Under the pieces are notes generated by a model. It did no database searches and was not told the DNA's origin. It was given only the letters and a program-made list of their open reading frames with translations. Shown one piece after another: positions 58,673 through 64,000 of a stretch of 64,000 bases of DNA. The position numbers were made by a program, and so were the translations under genes. The DNA is from Pseudotabrizicola sp051200875 (GTDB lineage Bacteria; Pseudomonadota; Alphaproteobacteria; Rhodobacterales; Rhodobacteraceae): the NCBI RefSeq assembly GCF_051200875.1, contig NZ_CP195191.1, positions 2,604,001 to 2,668,000 on the forward strand, written 5' to 3'. How positions within the stretch are numbered: position 1 is the stretch's first letter; every line of letters starts with the position of its first letter.

Positions 58673-59559
58673 TTCGAAAGACCTTCTGCAATTGTCTCGG
58701 ACGTCACGCGCAGCAGGTCGAGGTAGGTTGGCACTGGTCCGTCTGCTTCGGTTAGACTGTCAACGTAAAGTGTCCCGCCATAGGTTGATCCCGTTTCGCG
58801 TGCAACCTGTTCGGCGGGAGATTGGTTGACGGTGCTTTCACAAAATATCGCTGGGATCTCATTTCCGCGCACAGCGTCAATCATGCGGCGAACTTGTTGG
58901 GGCGTGCCTTGCTGATCGGCGTTGATCGGCCACAGATACACCTCTTTCAAGTCGAAATCGCGCGCCAGATAGCTGAATGCGCCTTCACAAGTGGCGAGCC
59001 AGCGCTTGCCCTCTGGCAGAGAAAGAACCTGCTCACGAAGTGGGCCAATCGTAGCGGCTATTCTCTCCTTATATGCCTTGGCATTTGCAGCATAGATCGC
59101 TGCGTTTTCCGGGTCGTGCTGGCTGAACGCCGCTTCGATATTGTCGATGTAGACCATGGCATTGGATAGGCCCATCCACGCATGCGGGTTGGGTTTTCCG
59201 TTATAATCGCCTTCGACGATGCTGATTGGGTCGATTCCTTCGGAAAGCGTCGCACTGGGAACGCCTGATAGGTTTGCAAAGAACTGCTCGAACCACAGTT
59301 CTAGGTTCAAGCCGTTCCAAAGAATCAAATCGGCATCCTGAGCCTTGATTATGTCACGAGGTGTCGGCTGATACCCGTGAATTTCCGCGCCGGGTTTGGT
59401 GATGCTTTCGACAATGGCAACATCACCAGCAACGTTCTGAGCCATATCGGCAATCACCGTGAAGGTGGTGACCGCCTTAAACTTTTCTGCACTCGCCATC
59501 GTAGCGGTGCCTATGAGAATCAAAGAGGCGATTGCCCCAAGGAACCGTTGTGTCGCCAT
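58669..59559 (-). CDS. sitA: Metal ABC transporter substrate-binding protein (SitA-like)
   Basis: The protein has 296 residues with a signal peptide ending MASA before EKFKAVTTF. It is a cluster A-I (ZnuA/MntA/SitA) receptor with the metal-ligand pattern HGYQPTP (first His), NPHAWMG (second His), CEGAFSYLARDF (Glu) and YVDSLT (Asp). A His-His-Glu-Asp site points to Mn(II) or Fe(II) instead of Zn(II), and no His-rich loop is present. It is the first gene of the sitABCD operon, preceded by a Fur/Mur-type box. Confidence 0.88.
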   Translation of the reverse strand: MATQRFLGAIASLILIGTATMASAEKFKAVTTFTVIADMAQNVAGDVAIVESITKPGAEIHGYQPTPRDIIKAQDADLILWNGLNLELWFEQFFANLSGVPSATLSEGIDPISIVEGDYNGKPNPHAWMGLSNAMVYIDNIEAAFSQHDPENAAIYAANAKAYKERIAATIGPLREQVLSLPEGKRWLATCEGAFSYLARDFDLKEVYLWPINADQQGTPQQVRRMIDAVRGNEIPAIFCESTVNQSPAEQVARETGSTYGGTLYVDSLTEADGPVPTYLDLLRVTSETIAEGLSK

Positions 59560-59626
59560 TCAATGCCTCCGAAGACGGTAGTGACCATTGAATAGTTAGG
59601 TAAGCAGCGACCGCTAAGCAATGCAA

Positions 59627-59643
59627 TTGAGAAGCATTCTCAA
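59627..59643. promoter_or_regulatory. Fur/Mur-family operator upstream of the sit operon
   Basis: TTGAGAA-GCA-TTCTCAA is a perfect 7-3-7 inverted repeat about 70 bases before the sitA start, in an A/T-rich segment. It fits the Fur-family consensus, and in alphaproteobacteria the Mur branch represses sit genes with manganese. Confidence 0.7.
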
Positions 59644-59686
59644 GAAATTTTTAAAACTTGCGGTGCCTTCGGGTTCATCGTCGGAC

Positions 59687-60451
59687 TTATGGCTGCGTGC
59701 GCCGCATCAGGTAGATATCCATGATCCAGCCATGTGCTTCTCTTGCGCTCTGACGCGTTTTGAGGATTTGGTCGGAAACGTCTGACAGCTTACCGGAAAC
59801 AAGAATCTGCTCTTCCATACCGACGAAGGCACCCCACCAGATACTCACGCCCTGCTGGTCAATCTTCGCGAACGACCCGCCGGCATCCAGCATGACCACG
59901 ACCGTATCGGCCCCGCTTGGCCAACCCTCGTCTCGCAAGCGCCTTCCCGTCGTCACAAAAAATGGAGCACCAAGATCATTCAGGGCGATTGCATGCGCTG
60001 CACAGAGGGCCTGAACCGCCGTAACGCCGGGCGTAACCTGCACAGTGATTGGAAATCGGGCTTTGACTCTTTCCGCAATGCGCAAAGTGCTGTCGTAAAG
60101 CGAAGGATCGCCCCAGACCAAAAGACCAACCGTGCCTGTTGCTTCATCGCCTAGATGATCTCGCATCGAACCTTCCCACTTCTCCGCGATCGCATCATGC
60201 CAGTTATTGACGCGATCCAGATAGCCTGGCGTGGCAGGGTCCCGAACGGGCAAGTCGAACTCCACTACCCGAGTTTTTGGATTTTCCAGACAACTGGCTA
60301 GTATCGCCCGGCGCAGACCGGCGAGGTCTGCCTTATCCTCGCCCTTCATCGGGATCAGGATAAGGTCGCATGCATTGATTGCTTTTTGCGCCTGCCGGGT
60401 CACATGATCCGGGCTTCCTGTCCCAATTCCAATAAGATGCAGCGTAATCAT
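59687..60451 (-). CDS. cobF: Precorrin-6A synthase (deacetylating)
   Basis: The protein has 254 residues. It belongs to the tetrapyrrole methylase superfamily with GIGTGSPDHVTRQAQKAINA at the N-terminus and LLVWGDPSLYDSTLRI, which fits the CobF branch rather than CbiD or CobJ. It methylates C1 and removes the acetyl group in the aerobic cobalamin pathway, so the organism makes B12 by the oxygen-dependent route. It follows cbtA and is separated from it by a hairpin at 60467-60499. Confidence 0.9.
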   Translation of the reverse strand: MITLHLIGIGTGSPDHVTRQAQKAINACDLILIPMKGEDKADLAGLRRAILASCLENPKTRVVEFDLPVRDPATPGYLDRVNNWHDAIAEKWEGSMRDHLGDEATGTVGLLVWGDPSLYDSTLRIAERVKARFPITVQVTPGVTAVQALCAAHAIALNDLGAPFFVTTGRRLRDEGWPSGADTVVVMLDAGGSFAKIDQQGVSIWWGAFVGMEEQILVSGKLSDVSDQILKTRQSAREAHGWIMDIYLMRRTQP

Positions 60452-60466
60452 TGGGCCTCGGTTTCT

Positions 60467-60499
60467 GAAACGCGGCCCAACAAGGTCAGGCCGCGTTTC
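60467..60499 (-). terminator. Long hairpin between cbtA and cobF
   Basis: GAAACGCGGCC (60467-60477) pairs perfectly over 11 bp with GGCCGCGTTTC (60489-60499) around an 11-base loop. There is little U-run on the minus strand, so it may reduce rather than stop read-through into cobF. Confidence 0.65.
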
Positions 60500-60508
60500 T
60501 CGTTCTAT

Positions 60509-61261
60509 TTACAATTCTTCCGAGTCTTTTGCCCAAAGCGCGCCGGAAATCCATCCCAATGCAGCCCAGACCACCAGTCCCACACCCAGAACCCGTGCAG
60601 AGAATGCTGCACCAAGTTCTGGTGGAGCAGTGCCCGCATATTCTCCCAAGGTCGGTGCCCCGATGACATGCGGCGCAGCCAGAAGCGCTGCGCTTGCCAA
60701 GACAGCCAAGGGATTCGATCCATAGGCCAGCAATCCGATCGCTGCGATTGACGCAACGACTGTTCCCCACCACCACACCTGTCGCGCTCCCAGGTCCGCG
60801 GCAATTGTTCCGGGCAGTTCCGGCGCAAGACCCATAGCGGGGAACAATTGGAAAGCAGCAAAGCCTGCAATTCCCCAAAGCACACCTTCACGCGCTGTGA
60901 TGCGCTTGTCGAACGCCTTGGCGAGACCATAACCAGCGACAAGAATTAGCGCATAGGCAACGTAAATCAGGACCGAAAAGACGACCGTCAAACCGTTGCG
61001 TACCAGAGGTGAGGCGGCATCACCATCATCGTGGCTATGTCCGTCCTCCGCTTCCGATGCATCAGAATGGTCGGGTGCCATGCTCCCTTGTTCAGGATGA
61101 TCATGAGTTGACGCATCCGCCATGAAATGGACCAAGGCGCCCGATTCATATTCCTCGCCCAAGAGAATTAAATCTTGGACAAATGCGAAATGCAGCACGG
61201 CCGCAAGCAGCCCTGCTGCACCGCCAGCGATCACGGCGCTGGCCAGCAATTTCTGAATCAT
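60509..61261 (-). CDS. cbtA: Cobalt transporter subunit CbtA
   Basis: The protein has 250 residues with five or so membrane helices. The N-terminus LLASAVIAGGAAGLLAAVLH and a long periplasmic His/Asp-rich loop (STHDHPEQG, PDHSDASEAEDGHSHDDGD, about residues 50-82) are the CbtA hallmarks. Later segments include GLAPELPGT, VWWWGTVVAS and APHVIGAP. It is a predicted B12-regulated cobalt transporter acting with CbtB, whose gene is 12 bases upstream. Confidence 0.9.
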   Translation of the reverse strand: MIQKLLASAVIAGGAAGLLAAVLHFAFVQDLILLGEEYESGALVHFMADASTHDHPEQGSMAPDHSDASEAEDGHSHDDGDAASPLVRNGLTVVFSVLIYVAYALILVAGYGLAKAFDKRITAREGVLWGIAGFAAFQLFPAMGLAPELPGTIAADLGARQVWWWGTVVASIAAIGLLAYGSNPLAVLASAALLAAPHVIGAPTLGEYAGTAPPELGAAFSARVLGVGLVVWAALGWISGALWAKDSEEL

Positions 61262-61273
61262 TGAATCAGGCGA

Positions 61274-61450
61274 TCAGTGGCAAGGAAAGCCAGTCGCGTG
61301 ACGAACATCATGGGCCGCATCGTGCAGGGCGGCAGACTGTGCGTGGCCAGCAATGAACAGAGTCGCACCACCCAGAACGGCGACGAACAGGACCGAAAGC
61401 AAGGCACTTGCTTTTGCGTTGCTGCGGATCGCGTTGAAAGTCGAAGTCAT
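61274..61450 (-). CDS. cbtB: Cobalt transporter small subunit CbtB
   Basis: The protein has 58 residues with AAGGAG nine bases before the ATG. It has one membrane helix (ALLSVLFVAVLGGATLFIAG) and a His-rich C-terminus (HDAAHDVRHATGFPCH), the diagnostic CbtB end that probably binds cobalt. It is the first gene after the cobalamin riboswitch. Confidence 0.9.
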   Translation of the reverse strand: MTSTFNAIRSNAKASALLSVLFVAVLGGATLFIAGHAQSAALHDAAHDVRHATGFPCH

Positions 61451-61494
61451 TTTTTCATTCTCCTTGCCGTCACACCCGACGGCAGTTGTTTCGT

Positions 61495-61690
61495 TCCCGC
61501 ATGGCCGGTCTCCTGACTTGCGGGTCAAAGCGAACTTTCCACCTTCCCAGCCCCTTAAGGACCAGTGGCATCTGGAAAGCCGCTCGCCGCACACAGTCGC
61601 GGGGGCGGTTGGGGCTTTAGGTGCCGTATTCGGTCCACCCTTCCCCATTCCCGTTTCAGTCCCGGCGCTTTGCGCTCTGTGGGACACCAT
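61495..61690 (-). promoter_or_regulatory. Cobalamin riboswitch
   Basis: Read on the minus strand, the region carries the conserved aptamer blocks: GACTGAAACGGGAAT, CCCGCGACTGTGTGCGG, GCCACTG followed by GGCTGGGAAGG, and the B12-box AAGTCAGGAGACCGGCC at 61501-61520. It lies directly upstream of cbtB, so cobalamin should repress cbtB-cbtA and probably cobF. The 5' boundary is approximate. The remaining bases to 61763 hold no gene. Confidence 0.93.
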
Positions 61691-61763
61691 ACTCTTTCAG
61701 TTGCCATCACCTTGCCATTTCGGTCAAGGCGCATTTGCGTCTTCCGCGGGTGAATTACGACAG

Positions 61764-62078
61764 TCAGCCCGGAATTCGAGCGATTGCCTTGAAACGCAGA
61801 CCACCGATCACACGCGCATCTGCAAAATTGCCATCACTAGATTTTTCATAAACCTCGGCAAATCGAACGAGTTCGGCAAGATCCGACTCGGAAAGATCAC
61901 CGAACAGATAGGCCGTCTTTCCCGGACTGCGAAAGGCACAGGTTGAAGGCCTCCGGCAGCCGGACATGCACTCGACTGTTGTGACTGGAAGATCTAGTCC
62001 AGCCTCAAGAAGACCTTCGCGCAAAAGCTCGGCAAATCCGACCCGTCCAAAGTCGCATGAGCCACAAACCGTAATCAT
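61764..62078 (-). CDS. DUF1636 metal-binding-type protein of the cobalamin cluster
   Basis: The protein has 104 residues from the ATG at 62078 (the TTG before it is not needed). Cys pairs CGSC near residue 5 and ECMSGCRRPSTC near residue 37 are the family feature and could hold an Fe-S cluster or metal. The rest is AYLFGDLSESDLAELVRFAE. DUF1636 genes are regularly found in cobalamin clusters; function is unknown. It starts 10 bases after cobA. Confidence 0.82.
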   Translation of the reverse strand: MITVCGSCDFGRVGFAELLREGLLEAGLDLPVTTVECMSGCRRPSTCAFRSPGKTAYLFGDLSESDLAELVRFAEVYEKSSDGNFADARVIGGLRFKAIARIPG

Positions 62079-62088
62079 CAATCCAAAC

Positions 62089-62808
62089 CTAAAGCTCAGC
62101 CAATGGGCCGTAAAGAATAAGCGCCGGCTGATCGCTGCGTCCTTGCTCCAACTCCCTAGCCAACTCTCCGATTGTCGAGCGGTGTAAGTTCTGTTCCGGA
62201 TGGCCGACCGCTTCCGCCAAGAGGGCAGGTGTTTTCAGCGGCAGACCGCGTAAAGCCAATTCGCGCGCCAAAGCCGGAAATGTTCTTTTCCCCATAAAAA
62301 CCACCGTCGTCGCCTCGGCGTCGGCCAAAGCAGCCCAATTCAGGCTATCAGGTAAGTTTCCAGAAATGTCGGCCCCGGTCACGAATTGAACCCGGCGCGC
62401 CGTCAAGCGACGAGTCAGCGGGATACCAGCAACGGCAGCGGCGGCACAGGCCGATGGCACACCGGGAATAATCTCATAGCGAATGCCCGCATTGGAAAGC
62501 GCTACGATTTCTTCCTCTAATCGCCCAAATATCCCGCTGTCTCCGGATTTCAACCGAACCACCTTTGCGCCCGTCAATGCGTGATCAACCAAAAGCTGGC
62601 TGACGTGATCTTGCTTTGGCGAGGGTTTGCCCGCTCGTTTTCCAACAGCGATAAGATCTGCGTTCGTCCCTGCATGTGAGAGAATGGGACCAGACGAAAG
62701 ATCATCGAACAACACCACATCAGCTTCCGCCAAGCGCCGCGCGGCCTTTAGGGTCAGCAGTTCTGGGTCGCCGGGGCCAGAAGACACAAAGGAAACAAAT
62801 CCGGTCAT
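62089..62808 (-). CDS. cobA: Uroporphyrinogen-III C-methyltransferase
   Basis: The protein has 239 residues. The tetrapyrrole methylase motifs are FVSSGPGDPELLTLKAARRL, VLFDDLSSG, VVRLKSGDSGIFGRLEEE (a CobA-type variant of the usual KGGDPFVFGRG) and PGVPSACAAAAVAGIPLTRR. It makes precorrin-2 by methylating C2 and C7. It is a stand-alone CobA without the siroheme-synthase domain of CysG, as expected in a cobalamin cluster. It overlaps the cobB gene by 4 bases. Confidence 0.9.
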   Translation of the reverse strand: MTGFVSFVSSGPGDPELLTLKAARRLAEADVVLFDDLSSGPILSHAGTNADLIAVGKRAGKPSPKQDHVSQLLVDHALTGAKVVRLKSGDSGIFGRLEEEIVALSNAGIRYEIIPGVPSACAAAAVAGIPLTRRLTARRVQFVTGADISGNLPDSLNWAALADAEATTVVFMGKRTFPALARELALRGLPLKTPALLAEAVGHPEQNLHRSTIGELARELEQGRSDQPALILYGPLAEL

Positions 62809-64000
62809 GACGTGATCTCAGGTTGGTTTTGGGCAGGGGAAATCAAATGGAAAAAGGTTCCGGTGGTTACGCCACCGCCAGACATTTGCCGGAAGGAACC
62901 GGTCTCAGGAACCGTCGCTCCATTCGCGTCTTCCACTTTGGCAAGCGGAGCGTCTGGCTGGGATAGAATACTCGCATAGTGGAATTCGTGGCCCCGAAGC
63001 GTTTTCGTCGTTGTCATGCCGGGAATACAGCGTTCCGTGTAGGCAACGCGGTAGCCCAAATGCATCCGTCGCTTTGCAAAGCTTGTTTCCAACCCCAAAA
63101 GGCCCAGCATCCGATGCCTCTTGCCATCTGCAGCAACTATGCCTTGGCCTAAGGCCATGTAACCACCGCACTCTCCGTGGACGGGGCGCGTCTGTGCGAA
63201 TGCCTGCATTCCTTGTCTGAAATTCTCGACGGCAGCCAGCCTTGCACCGTGCAATTCCGGATATCCGCCTGGCAGCCAGCAGACAGTGGCCGCAGCGTCC
63301 GGCGCCTCATCGGCCAGTGGTGAAAATGGCAGGATTGTTGCGCCTTGTGCCCGCCAATCGGCGATCAGATGAGGATAGACAAAGGAAAACGCTGCGTCAC
63401 GCGCCAAGGCAATACGCTCGCCAGGTGCGGCGATCATCGTTGCCCCGTTGGTCGATAAGTTTGAAACTGCTGCAGTCTCTTTGATCGCGGCCAAGTCACA
63501 ATTGGCCCTTACAAATTCACCGGCCTGCCGCAGCAATTCAGCCAGTTTTGGCAACTCTTCAGCTTGCACCAATCCCAGGTGCCGCTCTGGCAAACTAATG
63601 TCTTTGTTGCGCGGAAGTGCCCCCAAAACTTTCAGGCCGGCCGCTTCCATGCCAACCCTGACAAGGGCTTCATGCCTTGGGGAAGCCACCTTGTTCAGAA
63701 TAACTCCGGCGACCTTCACACCAGCCCGAAAATGCGCAAGCCCCATCGCAACAGCAGCAGAGGTTTGCGCCTGCCCAGACACATCCAGCACAAGAACAAC
63801 AGGCCAACCGGTGAATGCCGCCAAATCTGCACTCGCCCCTGTGCCTGCCTCACCCGATCTTGCAACGCCGTCGAACAGGCCCATCGAACCCTCGGCGATG
63901 ATCAGATCTGCCCCTGCGGCAACTTCGATCCGCTCTGAAATCTGAGCCTCACTCATCGCCCAGGTATCCAGATTGACCGATGTCCGTCCGGCGGCTGCAG
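62805..64000 (-). CDS. cobB: Cobyrinate a,c-diamide synthase, N-terminus cut by the window edge
   Basis: The frame stays open to the last base. Residues upstream of the ATG at 63956 read AAAGRTSVNLDTWA, which belongs to the ATPase domain, so the true start lies beyond 64000. The C-terminal glutamine amidotransferase part is visible: CWLPGGYPELHGARLA, the nucleophile in VHGECGGYMALGQGI, and GHEFHYAS near the end. It amidates the a and c side chains of the corrin with ATP and glutamine. A late-chelating (CobB) form is consistent with cobF. It is the first visible gene of this minus-strand run. Confidence 0.9.
   Translation of the reverse strand, partial: AAAGRTSVNLDTWAMSEAQISERIEVAAGADLIIAEGSMGLFDGVARSGEAGTGASADLAAFTGWPVVLVLDVSGQAQTSAAVAMGLAHFRAGVKVAGVILNKVASPRHEALVRVGMEAAGLKVLGALPRNKDISLPERHLGLVQAEELPKLAELLRQAGEFVRANCDLAAIKETAAVSNLSTNGATMIAAPGERIALARDAAFSFVYPHLIADWRAQGATILPFSPLADEAPDAAATVCWLPGGYPELHGARLAAVENFRQGMQAFAQTRPVHGECGGYMALGQGIVAADGKRHRMLGLLGLETSFAKRRMHLGYRVAYTERCIPGMTTTKTLRGHEFHYASILSQPDAPLAKVEDANGATVPETGSFRQMSGGGVTTGTFFHLISPAQNQPEITS

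Overview
The window looks like a chromosomal segment of an alphaproteobacterium, most likely of the order Rhodobacterales. The evidence is the high-GC codon use, the hemD / Mic60-like / HemY-like gene order, aerobic-type cobalamin genes (cobF, cobB with cbtA and cbtB), a P1B-4 metal ATPase, a Fur/Mur-like box in front of a sitABCD-type operon, and many 4-bp ATGA overlaps. I see no insertion sequence, phage gene or CRISPR array. One tRNA gene, tRNA-Thr(CGT), is present.

Layout. 0-1.8 kb: the end of a CHAT-domain gene and a secreted, probably helical-repeat protein. 1.8-11.7 kb: a quaternary-amine region with a choline-kinase-like gene, a methyltransferase, a DeoR regulator, a glycine-betaine-type ABC transporter whose permease is a tandem fusion, a second choline-kinase-like gene and a dimethylglycine/sarcosine dehydrogenase-like flavoprotein. 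11.8-20.4 kb: a minus-strand type I secretion operon comprising a BapA/LapA-like adhesin of Ig-like repeats, a TolC lipoprotein, an ABC exporter with a degenerate C39-like domain, and an HlyD adaptor. 20.7-21.8 kb: an orphan nagA.

21.8-38.5 kb is the most unusual part. A long minus-strand array, with a divergent MarR gene, encodes a molybdenum hydroxylase (FAD subunit plus a fused 2Fe-2S/molybdopterin subunit), a 6-hydroxynicotinate-reductase-like Fe-S protein, a UPF0280 protein, a DUF1185-type protein, an unrecognised polytopic membrane protein, a complete Liv-type ABC importer, and HyuA/HyuB, the ATP-dependent cyclic amide hydrolase family. A near-identical motif lies upstream of both the hydroxylase genes and the importer's binding-protein gene. 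I read this as one regulon for uptake, hydroxylation, reductive dearomatisation and ring opening of an N-heterocycle. The substrate is not known from sequence.

38.6-46.3 kb: a 56-residue membrane peptide with dyad sites and its own terminator, a TetR-controlled RND efflux pair, a P1B-4 ATPase and the tRNA. 46.4-52.7 kb: housekeeping genes (HemY-like, Mic60-like, hemD; then tsaD, gpsA, a YciI protein and an EVE protein), ending in three consecutive RNA hairpins. 52.9-56.2 kb: a copper module (copZ, copA, cueR) with two divergent MerR-type promoters, both with 19-bp spacers. 56.2-59.6 kb: a sitABCD-like Mn/Fe/Zn importer. 59.7-64 kb: cobalamin genes (cobF, cbtA, cbtB under a cobalamin riboswitch, a DUF1636 gene, cobA, and cobB cut by the window edge).

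All functions are read from motifs, length and context. No database search was run.
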